Assembly: GCF_900101475.1 (NCBI RefSeq)
Contig: NZ_FMZV01000003.1
Coordinates: 186,001 to 250,000, forward strand
DNA from: Ruegeria marina
Lineage (GTDB): Bacteria > Pseudomonadota > Alphaproteobacteria > Rhodobacterales > Rhodobacteraceae
Length of the DNA: 64,000 bases
Direction of reading: 5' to 3'
The notes beneath the pieces were generated by a model that worked only from the letters and a program-made list of their open reading frames with translations, made no database searches and was not told the origin of the DNA. The translations under genes were made by a program, and so were the position numbers. This document shows, piece after piece, positions 15,898-24,949 of the stretch (within the stretch, counting starts at the first letter, position 1; each line of letters starts with the position of its first letter).

Positions 15898-15956
15898 TTC
15901 ATCTTTTCAAAAATACCTCCGCGCAGTCGCCGTCAGGCGACGGGGGCAGAGCCCCC
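15898..15956 (+). repeat. Dispersed intergenic element, copy B
   Basis: The box TTCATCTTTTCAAAAATACC is followed by two stem-loops: GTCGCC (15926-15931) with GGCGAC (15936-15941), and GGGGGC (15942-15947) with GCCCCC (15951-15956). Copy D has the same order but with different sequence in the first stem, so its pairing is conserved by compensating changes. Confidence 0.75.
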
Positions 15957-15983
15957 TGCCTCCCTGTCCGTATGGTCGTCGGG

Positions 15984-18434
15984 TCAGACCTTCACCCGCT
16001 CGGACTTGGGGTCGTACATTGGGGCGAGCGCGGCCGCGGCGCGGACGCGGGTGCCCATCACGTCGATCTCGTAGGTCGAGGCCAGAACCTCGGCCGCGCT
16101 TTCGCCTTCGCAGGGAACATAGCCCATGCCGATGGCGCCGCCCAGGTGATGGCCATAGGCGCCCGAGCTGAGGTAGCCGACGATCTGGCCGTCGCGCAGC
16201 AGCGGCTCGTTGTGATAGAGCAGCGGCTCGGGGTCTGTCAGGCGGAACTGGACCATGCGGGTTTTCAGCCCCTCGTCTTTCTTCCGCAGCACTGCGTCGC
16301 GGCCGATGAAATCGGGTTTGTCGATCTTGACCGCAAAGCCCAGGCCCGCTTCCAGCACATGATCCTCGGGTGTAATGTCATGGCCGAAATGGCGGAACGC
16401 CTTTTCGATCCGGCAGCAATCCATCACATGCATGCCGCAGAGTTTCAGGCCCAGATCCTGGCCCGCCTCGAACAGGGTCTCGAAGGCGTGGCCCGCCATG
16501 TCGGAGGACACGTAGATTTCCCACCCCAACTCACCCACATAGGTCACGCGGTGGACACGGGCGAGACCCATGCCCAGTTCGATCTCTTGCGCGGTGCCAA
16601 AGGGGTTCACATCGTTCGAGAAGTCGTTCGGGCTGACCCGCGCCATCAGCTCGCGCGCCCTGGGGCCCATTACCGCAAGTACGCCCTCGCCCGCGGTCAC
16701 GTCGGTGATCACCACGCGGAAGTCGCCCACAAGGCGCATCATCCGGGTCTGGTCGGCATGGCGGGTGGCGGCGGGGGTGACGACCAGATAGGCGGTCTCG
16801 CTCAGGCGGGTGACGGTGACGTCGGCCTCGATCCCGCCGCGCGCGTTCAGGAACTGGGTATAGACGATGCGGCCCACCGGCACGTCGAACTGGCCGCCCG
16901 CGATATGGTTGAGATAGGCGGTGGCGTCCGGCCCTTCGACGCGGATCTTGCCGAAGGAGGACATGTCATACATGCCCAGGCCGGTGCGGATCGCCTTGTG
17001 TTCCTCGGCCACGTTGTCGAAGAAGTTCTGCCGCCGCCAGCTGTAGCGGTATTCGCGTTCCTGATCCGGGCGCGCGTACCAGTTGGCGCGTTCCCAGCCT
17101 GCCAGTTCGCCGAACACGGCGCCTTGCGCCTTGAGGTGTTCGTGGAACGGGGTGCGGCGCACCCCGCGCGAGGTGGCTTTCTGACGGAAGGGGAAATGGT
17201 CGGCATAGAGCAGGCCCAGCGTCTCGGTCGAGCGTTCGACCAGATATCGCTTGTTGCCCTGAAACGGCTGCATGCGGGCAATGTCGACATCGCCCAGGTC
17301 AAAGGGTTTCTCGCCGCTGTCCATCCACTGGCTGAGCGCATGGCCCGCGCCGCCCGCCGACTGGATCCCGATCGAGTTGAACCCGGCGGCGACCCAGACG
17401 TTGTCCATCTCGGGCGCGAGGCCAAGGTGATAGGCGTCGTCGGGGGTAAAGCTTTCGGGCCCGTTGAAGAAAGTGTGGATGCCGGCGCTGCCCAGCATCG
17501 GCATGCGGTTCACGGCGGCCTCGAGGATGGGTTCGAAATGGTCGAAATCCTCGGGTAGCTGGTCGAATTCGAAACTGTCGGGGATGCCGTCCATGCCCCA
17601 GGGTTTCGATTTCGGCTCGAACGCGCCCAACATCATCTTGCCCGCGTCTTCCTTGTAATAGGCGCATTCGTCGGGGACGCGCAGAACCGGCATCTGGGTC
17701 AGGCCGGGGATTGGCTCGGACACGATGTAGAAATGTTCACAGGCTTGCAGCGGCACGTTGATGCCCGCCATGCGGCCGACCTGGTGGCCCCACATGCCCG
17801 CGCAGTTCACGATCATGTCGCAGGCGATATGGCCCTGTTCGGACCCGTCGTCGCTGATCCAGTCGACGCCGGTGACCCGGCGGCCCTGTCTGGCGATGCC
17901 GGTGACCTTGATCCGTTCCTTGACCACGGCGCCGCGCTGGCGCGCGCCCTTGGCCAGCGCCAGTGCGATATTGGCCGGGTCAGCCTGGCCATCGGTTGGC
18001 AGCCAGACACCGCCGGTGACACCATCGAGGTTGATATGCTGATAGCGCTCCTTGACTTCCGCCGGCGACAATTCCTCGACCGGGACGCCGAAGGCGCGGG
18101 CCATGGCGGCGTTGCGGTAGAGTTCCTCCAGCCGCTCGGCGGTGAGCGCAACCGAGACCGAACCCACCTGACGCATGCCGGTGGCAACGCCGGTCTCGGC
18201 CTCGAGCCCCATGTAAAGCTCGGCCGAGTAGCGGGCGAGCTTGGTCATGTTGGAACTGGCGCGCAGCTGGCCGATGAGGCCCGCGGCATGCCAGGTGGTG
18301 CCCGAGGTCAGTTGCTTGCGTTCGAGCAGAACGACGTCTTTCCAGCCGAGCTTGGTTAAGTGATAGGCGACCGAGCAGCCGACGACGCCGCCGCCGATGA
18401 TGACCACGCGGGCCTGGATGGGAAGATCAGCCAT
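15984..18434 (-). CDS. FAD-GcvT fusion dehydrogenase (dimethylglycine/sarcosine dehydrogenase type)
   Basis: The 816-residue protein has an N-terminal FAD domain (ARVVIIGGGVVGCSVAYHLTKLG), then SGTTWHAAGL, whose His is the covalent FAD-attachment position in dimethylglycine dehydrogenases. From about residue 430 follow an FAO-type middle region and a C-terminal GcvT folate domain (TYVGELGWEIYVSSDMAG, GVLAVMGPRARELM). Such enzymes oxidatively demethylate N-methyl glycines and pass the methylene group to tetrahydrofolate. The ATG at 18434 has GGAG 6 nt upstream. It lies 87 bp after the GATase1-AraC gene and shares its likely regulation. Dimethylglycine and sarcosine cannot be told apart here. 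Confidence 0.88.
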   Translation of the reverse strand: MADLPIQARVVIIGGGVVGCSVAYHLTKLGWKDVVLLERKQLTSGTTWHAAGLIGQLRASSNMTKLARYSAELYMGLEAETGVATGMRQVGSVSVALTAERLEELYRNAAMARAFGVPVEELSPAEVKERYQHINLDGVTGGVWLPTDGQADPANIALALAKGARQRGAVVKERIKVTGIARQGRRVTGVDWISDDGSEQGHIACDMIVNCAGMWGHQVGRMAGINVPLQACEHFYIVSEPIPGLTQMPVLRVPDECAYYKEDAGKMMLGAFEPKSKPWGMDGIPDSFEFDQLPEDFDHFEPILEAAVNRMPMLGSAGIHTFFNGPESFTPDDAYHLGLAPEMDNVWVAAGFNSIGIQSAGGAGHALSQWMDSGEKPFDLGDVDIARMQPFQGNKRYLVERSTETLGLLYADHFPFRQKATSRGVRRTPFHEHLKAQGAVFGELAGWERANWYARPDQEREYRYSWRRQNFFDNVAEEHKAIRTGLGMYDMSSFGKIRVEGPDATAYLNHIAGGQFDVPVGRIVYTQFLNARGGIEADVTVTRLSETAYLVVTPAATRHADQTRMMRLVGDFRVVITDVTAGEGVLAVMGPRARELMARVSPNDFSNDVNPFGTAQEIELGMGLARVHRVTYVGELGWEIYVSSDMAGHAFETLFEAGQDLGLKLCGMHVMDCCRIEKAFRHFGHDITPEDHVLEAGLGFAVKIDKPDFIGRDAVLRKKDEGLKTRMVQFRLTDPEPLLYHNEPLLRDGQIVGYLSSGAYGHHLGGAIGMGYVPCEGESAAEVLASTYEIDVMGTRVRAAAALAPMYDPKSERVKV

Positions 18435-18521
18435 GTATGTCTCCAGATCTTGGAATTTGCCCGAGAATGGCACGGGCGGGCGACAGGAAATCCATCAAAA
18501 ACGTCACGGCATCGGCAAAAA

Positions 18522-19505
18522 TCACCGCTGCGCGGCGGTTCGCTTCTGCCGTCTGAGGGCAAAGGGTGTGATGCCGTAGAAACTCTTGTAGACCGCCGAG
18601 AAGCCGTTGGGGAAACCGCAGGCCAGCCCGATCTCGCGGACGCTGAGCGTAGTGTGGAGAAGCAGGGTGTTGGCCTTGGCCAGCCGCATCTCGCGGTAGA
18701 AGTTGTTGGGCGTGGTGCCGAGGTATGTCTTGAACTTGCGCTCCAGCGAGCGGTTCGAGAGGCCCAGGGCGGCGACGATCTCGTTGATCGGCAGGGGGTC
18801 TTCGATATTGGCCTGCATGGTCTTGATGCACTGGTCGAGCGCATCGTCGCCGGTGGCGCTGGTCTTGAGGCCCGAGACGGGCTGCATCGAGCCGAAATCG
18901 CGGATGTGTTCGTGCAGCATGATGTCGGCCACGGTCATCTTGGCCGGTCCCGAGATATGCCGCCCGATCACCGAGAGCGCCACGTCGACGGTGGCCCCCA
19001 TTCCGGCGCAGGTGATCACCGGACCCTGCTGGGTGGCGATCGAAAAGCGCGCGTCGAAGCGCGCGCCGCGTTCGCGCAGAAAGGCGGCGTTTTCCCAGTG
19101 GGTGGCCAGATCGGCGCTGCCGCGTTCGTTGATATAGCGGCTGGCGGCCTCGGCCAGCAGGAACACCTGTGCGCCGCGAAAGGTATAGTCCTGCACCACC
19201 CGGCCCAGTGACAGGTCGGGCTGGTCGGGGTCGGTATTGCCGATGACAAAGAGATAATCGGCCTGCGGCTGGCTCCGCACCCGCTCGGTCGCGACCACTG
19301 CGCCGCTACTGCTTTCGATCAGGCCGCCGCGCAGCGAGCGATAGGTAAAGGCAAAAGGCGGATTGGGACAGACCCGGTTGGCAATGCGCAGCACATCGAC
19401 AAGGCCCGCCAGTTCGGTCAGCACGAAGCCGGGGGCGACGATCACGTCAAATTGCCAGGTCTTCTTGTCCGGGTTCACCAGACGCAGTTTGCGTTTGGCC
19501 GTCAT
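18522..19505 (-). CDS. GATase1-AraC transcriptional regulator (GbdR/GlxA-like)
   Basis: The 327-residue protein has an N-terminal DJ-1/PfpI-like domain (FDVIVAPGFVLTELAGLVDVLRIANRV) and a C-terminal AraC double helix-turn-helix (INEIVAALGLSNRSLERKFKTYLGTTPNNFYREMRLAKANTLLLHTTLSVREIGLACGFPNGFSAVYKSFYGITPFALRRQ). This architecture is shared by GbdR, the activator of betaine and dimethylglycine catabolism in Pseudomonas. Its place between a homocysteine S-methyltransferase and an FAD-GcvT dehydrogenase fits that role. The ATG at 19505 follows GAGGG; the gene starts 11 bp after the methyltransferase stop. Confidence 0.88.
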   Translation of the reverse strand: MTAKRKLRLVNPDKKTWQFDVIVAPGFVLTELAGLVDVLRIANRVCPNPPFAFTYRSLRGGLIESSSGAVVATERVRSQPQADYLFVIGNTDPDQPDLSLGRVVQDYTFRGAQVFLLAEAASRYINERGSADLATHWENAAFLRERGARFDARFSIATQQGPVITCAGMGATVDVALSVIGRHISGPAKMTVADIMLHEHIRDFGSMQPVSGLKTSATGDDALDQCIKTMQANIEDPLPINEIVAALGLSNRSLERKFKTYLGTTPNNFYREMRLAKANTLLLHTTLSVREIGLACGFPNGFSAVYKSFYGITPFALRRQKRTAAQR

Positions 19506-19516
19506 GGCGGGGACCC

Positions 19517-20413
19517 TCAGACGATGGTGTGCCCGGCGGCACGAAGCCGCTGGGCCAGATGCGCGATGTGGTCGGGGCCGACCTCGCAGCAGCCGCCGAC
19601 GATGGTGGCCCCCTGCCCGACCCAGCCCATGGCGAAATCGGCATAGGCCCAAGGCGTGAGGTCGACGCGGGCGGTGAGCGCCTCGACCGTGGGGCGGGTT
19701 CCAAGGAACGCTTCGGTGATGCGGGTGAAGCCGTTGGCATAGGCGCCGAAGGGCAGGCCGAAGCCCGCGATGATGTCGAGCGCGGCGGCCATGGCCTCGG
19801 GGCGGGAGCAGTTCACCAGCACCGCCTGGGGCTGGTATTGCGCAACGACGGCAGCCAATTCGCCCACCCCTTCGCCCGAGCGCAGGCGGGTGCCGTCGTC
19901 ATCCATCACGGTGACCGAAAGCCAGACCGGCTTGGTGCCCAACGCCGCGCCCCTGAGCGCGCCTTCGGCCTGCGCGACCGAGGCGGCGGTTTCGATCAGG
20001 AACAGATCGACCCGGTCGTTCATCGCCCGCACGCTGTCGGCATAAAGCGCCTGGGCCTCGGAGGGTGGCGGGCAGATATCGGGGCGGTAGGAAGCGCCCA
20101 GCGGCCCCAGCGCGCCGGCGATGCGGCCCGATCCATGCGCGGTGCGCGCGGTTTCGGCCTGAGTCAGCGCGGTGTCGATCAGCGCCTCGAACCGGTCGCC
20201 GATCCCGGCCGGTTCCAGCCGGTCGCGCAGTACCGCATAGGTGTTGGTGGTGGCGATGGTGGCGCCCGCGTCGAAATAATCGCGATGCACGGCGCCGACA
20301 TGGTCGGGCGTTTCGAGCATGACCGAGGTGGACCAGAGCGGCGTCGGGCGCTTGCCCGCGCGTTTGACCAGTTCCTGGCCGATGGAGCCATCAAGCAGGG
20401 TGATGTCGGTCAT
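19517..20413 (-). CDS. Homocysteine S-methyltransferase (betaine/S-methylmethionine type)
   Basis: The 298-residue protein has the S-methyl-transferase fold: LLDGSIGQELVKRAG at the N-terminus, TTNTYAV, and zinc ligands in AVLVNCSRPEAM (first Cys about 206) and TIVGGCCEVGPDHI (paired Cys about 276-277). It moves a methyl group from glycine betaine, S-methylmethionine or a similar donor to homocysteine, giving methionine. With two FAD-GcvT dehydrogenases in the same cluster, betaine is the most likely donor and dimethylglycine the product. Its ATG overlaps the preceding gene's stop (ATGA). Confidence 0.88.
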   Translation of the reverse strand: MTDITLLDGSIGQELVKRAGKRPTPLWSTSVMLETPDHVGAVHRDYFDAGATIATTNTYAVLRDRLEPAGIGDRFEALIDTALTQAETARTAHGSGRIAGALGPLGASYRPDICPPPSEAQALYADSVRAMNDRVDLFLIETAASVAQAEGALRGAALGTKPVWLSVTVMDDDGTRLRSGEGVGELAAVVAQYQPQAVLVNCSRPEAMAAALDIIAGFGLPFGAYANGFTRITEAFLGTRPTVEALTARVDLTPWAYADFAMGWVGQGATIVGGCCEVGPDHIAHLAQRLRAAGHTIV

Positions 20414-21477
20414 GGTTGCTCCTGTGAGGGGATGAGGACGATCTTGCCGGGCAGGCGTTTGGTCATGAATTCGGCCTGTGCCTCGGCGATCTGGTTGAGC
20501 GGATAGGTGGCGGAAACCAGCGGGCGGATGGAACCCTCGTTGATCAGGGCGATCAGGCGGGCAAATATCTCGCGCGGCTGGTAGGTGGCGCCGTGGAGGG
20601 TGATGTCGGGCAGGTAGATCTGGCGCAGGTCGGCACTGACCATCGGCCCTGCGATGGCGCCCGAGACGGCATAGTGGCCGCCGGGTTTCAGGGCGCGGAT
20701 CAGATCGGGCCAGAGCGGGCCGCCGACCACGTCGATCACCCGGTCGAAGCGGGCGGGCGGAGGGGTTACGTCGCGGCCCAGGATGGCTGTCGCCCCGGCG
20801 GCGGTGACGGCATCGGCCTTGGCAGGCGCGGTCATCGCGGTGACGCGGGCGCCCAGATGCGTGGCCAGTTGCACAGCGGCCAGCCCCACCCCGCCCGAGG
20901 CCCCGGTGATCAGCACCGCGTCGCCCTGCGCCACGCCGCAGCGCGCCAGAAGGTTCCAGGCGGTGCCATAGGCGCAGGGCGTGGCGGCGATTTCCACGTC
21001 CGAGAGGGGCGAGGCGGTGACGTCGAAGAGGTCATTCGCCTCAAGGAGGCAGTATTCGGCAAAGGCGCCGTCCAGTTCCGAACCGAGCGCGATGAAGCCG
21101 AACGGGTTTTCCGGCGTCGGGCGCGGCAGGTTGATCTGGCAGGTCACGCGCTGGCCGGTGGTCCAGCCGGTCACGCCCGCGCCCAGTGCCACGATGCGAC
21201 CGCAAAGGTCGCCGCCCTGGATGCGGGGGAAGTGCAGTGCCCCTGCCCAGCCGCCTGCCTCACCCGTCTCGCCGCTATCGGTGGCGCCGGTGACATCGGA
21301 CGAATACCAGCCGATCCGCGTGTTGATGTCGGTGTTGTTGACCCCGGCAGCAAGCACTCGGACCAGCACCTGCCCCGGCCCGGGGGCCGGGACGGGAATG
21401 TCATCGCACCACTCCAGCGCCTCTGGCCCGCCGTGGCGGGTCAGATAAACGCCGGACATGGTGGCAGGGAGGATCAT
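20410..21477 (-). CDS. Zinc-free MDR oxidoreductase (quinone reductase-like)
   Basis: The 355-residue medium-chain dehydrogenase has the NADP loop VLITGASGGVGLAAVQLATHLGARVTAMT (about 190). The position of the catalytic zinc Cys reads AAGVNNTDINTRIG, as in quinone oxidoreductases, so it should be zinc-independent. There are two possible starts. The ATG at 21477 overlaps the upstream dehydrogenase stop (ATGA) and fits coupling; the ATG at 21459 is the alternative. It is embedded between an FAD-GcvT gene and the methyltransferase with 4-bp overlaps on both sides. It probably reduces a small carbonyl or quinone of this pathway. Confidence 0.85.
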   Translation of the reverse strand: MILPATMSGVYLTRHGGPEALEWCDDIPVPAPGPGQVLVRVLAAGVNNTDINTRIGWYSSDVTGATDSGETGEAGGWAGALHFPRIQGGDLCGRIVALGAGVTGWTTGQRVTCQINLPRPTPENPFGFIALGSELDGAFAEYCLLEANDLFDVTASPLSDVEIAATPCAYGTAWNLLARCGVAQGDAVLITGASGGVGLAAVQLATHLGARVTAMTAPAKADAVTAAGATAILGRDVTPPPARFDRVIDVVGGPLWPDLIRALKPGGHYAVSGAIAGPMVSADLRQIYLPDITLHGATYQPREIFARLIALINEGSIRPLVSATYPLNQIAEAQAEFMTKRLPGKIVLIPSQEQP

Positions 21478-23927
21478 GCGCGCAGCCGTTCGTTTTCCGG
21501 ATCCCAGAGCGGGGCGTCGGGCTGCACCACGGCGCGGCATTTCTCGCCGTAGATCTCGACCTCCAGTTCGGTGCCCGGCACCGCCAGATCGGCGCGCACC
21601 ATGCCCAGCGCCACGCTGGCGTTGATGCGGTAACCCCAGGCGCCCGAGGTAGTTTCGCCCACGATCTGCCCGTCATGCCAGAGGCAGGACATGTAGGGCG
21701 CGTCGGCGTCGCCTGCCTCGACCAGCAGGGTGACGAAGCTTTTCTTCACGCCGCGCTGCTTTTCGGCCAAAATCGCGGCCTTGCCCGGGAAATCCTGCGG
21801 CTTGTCGAGCTTGACGAAGCGTTCAAGCCCGCCTTCGAGCATCGAATAGTCGGTCGACAGATCGCCCTTCCACGCGCGGTAGCCCTTTTCCATCCGCAGG
21901 GAGTTCAGCGCCCACATGCCGAAGGGTTTGGCCCCGGCGGCAAGGATCGCGTCGTAGATCGCGGGCATGTGCTCGTTGAGCGCGTGTACCTCCCAACCCA
22001 GTTCCCCGGCAAAGGAGACCCGGATCAGGAAGGCGGGTTGCCCGGCCACGGTGGCCGCCTGATGCGTCAGCCAGCCCTGCGAGAGGTCGGCATCGGACAG
22101 CGCGGCCAGGATCTCGCGCGATTTCGGCCCGGTGACGATCAGCGTGTCGCGGGTGGTGGTCACATCCTCGACCGTGACACCGGCGGGCATGGCCCCCAGC
22201 AGGATGTCGCGGTCGTGCCATTGCGCGGTGGCGGCGGTGATCATCACAAACTCGTCCTCGCCCAGGCGGATGCAGGACATCTCGGTCAGGATCCGGCCAC
22301 GGCTTTCGGAGATGTAGACAAGGTTCATCCGCCCCACCTTGGGCAGGCCGCCGGTGATCAGGCCGCGCAGCGCCTCGGCCGCGCCTGCGCCCTTGACCAG
22401 GAAGCGCGAGAAACCGGGCAGGTCGAGCACGCCGCAATGGTCGCGCACGGCCTCGCATTCCTCCTTGATCCGCTGCTCCCATGGGCCCGAGCGGCCCCAG
22501 GTATGGGTGCTTTCCTCGGAGGTGTCATCGCCAGGTTGCGCGAACCAGTTGGCGCGTTCCCAGCCGTTATACACACCCATGACGCCGCCCAGTTCCTTGA
22601 CCTTGGCATGGACCGGCGAGAGTTTCTTGTCGGAGGCTGCGGGCCAGCGGTGCCAGGGAAAGTGCATGGCATATTCGTTGCCATAGACCTCCATCCCCTT
22701 TTTCACGCAGTAGTCGTGATCGGTATAATCGGTATAGCGGCGCGGGTCGCAGGACCACATGTCCCATTCGGTCTGGTCATCGACGATCCATTCCGCCAGC
22801 ACCTTGCCCGCGCCGCCACCCTGGGCGATGCCAAAGGTAAAGACGCAAGCCTCGAACGCATTTTTAACGCCGGGCATCGGGCCGATCAGCGGCAGCCCGT
22901 CGGGGGCATAGGGGATCGGGCCGTTGATGATCCGGCTGACACCTGCGGTGGCGGTCACCGGGACACGCTCCATCGCGTCGGCGACGATGTCCTCGATCCG
23001 GTCCAGATCGTCCGACCAGAGCTGGAAGCTGAAATCGTCCGGCATCGGATCCGTGTCGCTGTCCCAATGCGCACGGCAGTTGGGCTCATACGGGCCGATG
23101 TTGATGCCGTTCTTTTCCTGCCGCAGGTAGTACGACACATCGACGTCGCGCAAAAGCGGCAGTTTGCGGCCGTTCTGTTTCGACCAGGCCTCCAGCTCGG
23201 GGATCTGCTCGGTCAGCAGGTATTGGTGGCTCATCACCATCATCGGCACGGTGCGCCCGCCATAGGGCTTGAACCATTCGCCGACGCGCTGGGCATAGTA
23301 ACCGGCGGCGTTCACCACGTAGTCACAGGCAATGTCGCCCTTTTCGGTATGCACGATCCAGCTGTTGTCGGGCTGCTGGGTGACGCCGGTCGCGGGGCAG
23401 AAGCGGATGATCTTTTGCCCCATGTCGCGGGCGCCCTTGGCCAGCGCCTGTGTCACCTGCGCCGGGTCGATATCGCCGTCATGCGGATCGAACAGCGCGC
23501 CGACGATGTCGTGAGTCTCGATGAACGGATAGTGGTCCTTGATCTCGTCCGGGGTAAGGATGCGGATATCCATGCCCTGATAGCGGCCCATGGCGGCGGC
23601 GCGTTCAAACTCCTGCATCCGCTCGCGTGTATGCGCCAGCCGGATCGAGCCGGTCTGGTGGTAGTTCATCGGATAATCGACCTCGGCGCCCAGACGGCTG
23701 TAAAGCTCGGTCGAATAGCGCTGCATGTTCATGATCGACCACGAGGTCGAAAAGGTCGGCACGTTGCCGGCGGCATGCCAGGTGGAGCCCGCGGTCAGCT
23801 CGTTCTTTTCCAGCAGAACGCAATCGGTCCAGCCCTTCTTGGCCAGGTGATAGAGCGAGGAAACCCCCACCACACCGCCGCCGATGATGACCACTCGGGC
23901 CTTGTTGGGAAAATCGGACATGTTCAC
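21474..23927 (-). CDS. Second FAD-GcvT fusion dehydrogenase
   Basis: The 817-residue protein has the same architecture as the product at 15984-18434: KARVVIIGGGVVGVSSLYHLAKKG, the His-containing STWHAAGNVPTF, and a GcvT-like C-terminal half (RVSFAGELGWEVHALNEHMPAIYDAI, TLIVTGPKSREILAAL). The two are clearly diverged, so they likely act on different N-methyl substrates, such as dimethylglycine and sarcosine. A second in-frame ATG lies 6 nt downstream (23921). The gene begins 4 bp before the GFA gene stop, in one operon from the XRE regulator onward. Confidence 0.87.
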   Translation of the reverse strand: MNMSDFPNKARVVIIGGGVVGVSSLYHLAKKGWTDCVLLEKNELTAGSTWHAAGNVPTFSTSWSIMNMQRYSTELYSRLGAEVDYPMNYHQTGSIRLAHTRERMQEFERAAAMGRYQGMDIRILTPDEIKDHYPFIETHDIVGALFDPHDGDIDPAQVTQALAKGARDMGQKIIRFCPATGVTQQPDNSWIVHTEKGDIACDYVVNAAGYYAQRVGEWFKPYGGRTVPMMVMSHQYLLTEQIPELEAWSKQNGRKLPLLRDVDVSYYLRQEKNGINIGPYEPNCRAHWDSDTDPMPDDFSFQLWSDDLDRIEDIVADAMERVPVTATAGVSRIINGPIPYAPDGLPLIGPMPGVKNAFEACVFTFGIAQGGGAGKVLAEWIVDDQTEWDMWSCDPRRYTDYTDHDYCVKKGMEVYGNEYAMHFPWHRWPAASDKKLSPVHAKVKELGGVMGVYNGWERANWFAQPGDDTSEESTHTWGRSGPWEQRIKEECEAVRDHCGVLDLPGFSRFLVKGAGAAEALRGLITGGLPKVGRMNLVYISESRGRILTEMSCIRLGEDEFVMITAATAQWHDRDILLGAMPAGVTVEDVTTTRDTLIVTGPKSREILAALSDADLSQGWLTHQAATVAGQPAFLIRVSFAGELGWEVHALNEHMPAIYDAILAAGAKPFGMWALNSLRMEKGYRAWKGDLSTDYSMLEGGLERFVKLDKPQDFPGKAAILAEKQRGVKKSFVTLLVEAGDADAPYMSCLWHDGQIVGETTSGAWGYRINASVALGMVRADLAVPGTELEVEIYGEKCRAVVQPDAPLWDPENERLRA

Positions 23928-23930
23928 TCC

Positions 23931-24302
23931 CTAGTCCTTTTGCGGCGCATCGTCCGCGATGTCGTAGTAGTCGCCCTTGTCGGCGACAAATATGTGCTTG
24001 GTCAGGCGCAGGCCGGTGGGGCCATTGACCGACCCCAGCGAAAAGCTGATCGTGTCTTCGTCATTGGCCTTCCAGAACAGGAAAGAACCGCAGCGCGCGC
24101 AGAAGCCGCGTTTGGCAATGTCGCTGGCGGCAAACCAGCTGACCAGGCCGGTGATGGTCAGTTCTGCCTCGGGCACATGGGCCGAGGACCAGATGCCGCC
24201 TGACTGGCGCCGGCACTGACCGCAATGGCACATCGAGGCGCCCTGGGGTTCGGCCGCCGTTGCAAAGCTGATATCGCCGCACAGGCAGGATCCGGTGATC
24301 AT
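23931..24302 (-). CDS. GFA-family zinc-binding protein
   Basis: The 123-residue protein matches the glutathione-dependent formaldehyde-activating (GFA/CENP-V) fold, with zinc cysteines in GSCLCGDISF, CHCGQCRRQSG and RGFCARCGSFLFW. The family includes enzymes that promote S-hydroxymethylglutathione formation, although many members have unknown roles. Oxidative demethylation by the adjacent FAD-GcvT proteins can release formaldehyde, so a formaldehyde-handling role is attractive but unproved. It is 10 bp from the upstream regulator gene and 3 bp from the dehydrogenase. Confidence 0.9.
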   Translation of the reverse strand: MITGSCLCGDISFATAAEPQGASMCHCGQCRRQSGGIWSSAHVPEAELTITGLVSWFAASDIAKRGFCARCGSFLFWKANDEDTISFSLGSVNGPTGLRLTKHIFVADKGDYYDIADDAPQKD

Positions 24303-24312
24303 GATGTTCTCC

Positions 24313-24921
24313 TCAATAGACCGGCGGGGCGATCACCCAGACGGCCACGGCGGGTTCGTCATGGGGATTGGCCCATTGATAGGGTTCGTGGCGGATGCGG
24401 AAACTGTCACCCGGCCCAACCGAGAAGACGCGCCCGCCGATGGTCAGTTCCAGCCGCCCGGACAACATGTATCCCACCTCTTGCGTGGGGCGGTTGGCCG
24501 GGGTCTGCATCCGCGAATGCGGGGCAAAGGTGGAATGCACCATCTCGAAATCGTCGGTCAGATCCGGCGACAGCAATTCCTCGATCAACCCTTCCTCGCC
24601 TGACCCCATGGGTCGCCGTGCGCCGGCCCGCACCACGTATCCCTGTTCCTCGGCCGGGGCGGCAGCATGGGCAAACAGCATCGACATCGGGACGCCCAGA
24701 ACCCCCGCGATCTGGCGCAGATCCGAGATCGAGGGCTCGGAGAGATCACGCTCGACCTGGCTGAGCCAGCCGACCGACCGCCCCAGCCTTGCCGCAATAT
24801 CGCTCAGCGTCAGCCCGCGCGCCTTGCGCAGGGCGCGCAGATCCGCGCCGAGTGTCGCGCTGGCTGGAGACTGGCTGTTCAACGCGCCCCTCGCTTGTGA
24901 AAAATCTCTCTCGAATTTCAT
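24313..24921 (-). CDS. XRE-cupin transcriptional regulator
   Basis: The 202-residue protein has an N-terminal Xre-type helix-turn-helix (LGADLRALRKARGLTLSDIAARLGRSVGWLSQVERDLSEPSISDLRQIAGVLGV, residues 24-77) and a C-terminal cupin (PTQEVGYMLSGRLELTIGGRVFSVGPGDSFRIRHEPYQWANPHDEPAVAVWVI). This pairing is typical of regulators of amine and polyamine catabolism (PuuR type). It is the first gene of the minus-strand cluster, and a perfect 11-bp palindrome lies 18 nt upstream of its start. It probably represses its own operon and responds to a pathway metabolite. Confidence 0.92.
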   Translation of the reverse strand: MKFERDFSQARGALNSQSPASATLGADLRALRKARGLTLSDIAARLGRSVGWLSQVERDLSEPSISDLRQIAGVLGVPMSMLFAHAAAPAEEQGYVVRAGARRPMGSGEEGLIEELLSPDLTDDFEMVHSTFAPHSRMQTPANRPTQEVGYMLSGRLELTIGGRVFSVGPGDSFRIRHEPYQWANPHDEPAVAVWVIAPPVY

Positions 24922-24938
24922 TCATGCAGCGACTCTCA

Positions 24939-24949
24939 TGAAAATTTCA
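24939..24949. promoter_or_regulatory. Palindrome TGAAAATTTCA upstream of the XRE-cupin gene
   Basis: A perfect 11-bp palindrome lies 18 bp before the start codon at 24921. Further TTTCA half sites are at 24916-24920 and 24957-24961. The AT-rich cluster stands out in this GC-rich region and is a good candidate operator for the XRE-cupin protein. Confidence 0.45.

Larger units (their letters stand above)
15673..15983. other. 311-bp gene-free region between the FAD-GcvT gene and rarD
   Basis: No coding frame with protein character is present. From right to left it holds dispersed-element copy B with its stem-loops (15898-15956), a 10-bp GC hairpin (GAGGCGGGCC 15872-15881 with GGCCCGCCTC 15888-15897) and the rarD leader with its direct repeat. 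The GC hairpin probably serves as the transcription end for the minus-strand dehydrogenase gene. Confidence 0.6.

Noticed and set aside
21675-24203. 842-codon open frame on the plus strand, longer than the opposite gene
   Set aside because: It is the mirror of the FAD-GcvT gene at 21474-23927, whose product has FAD, FAO-middle and GcvT motifs. The plus frame is a high-GC shadow with no domain signal.
15984-24921. Genomic island or integrative element boundary
   Set aside because: Base composition and codon usage look like the neighbours, with no integrase, tRNA or direct repeats at the edges.
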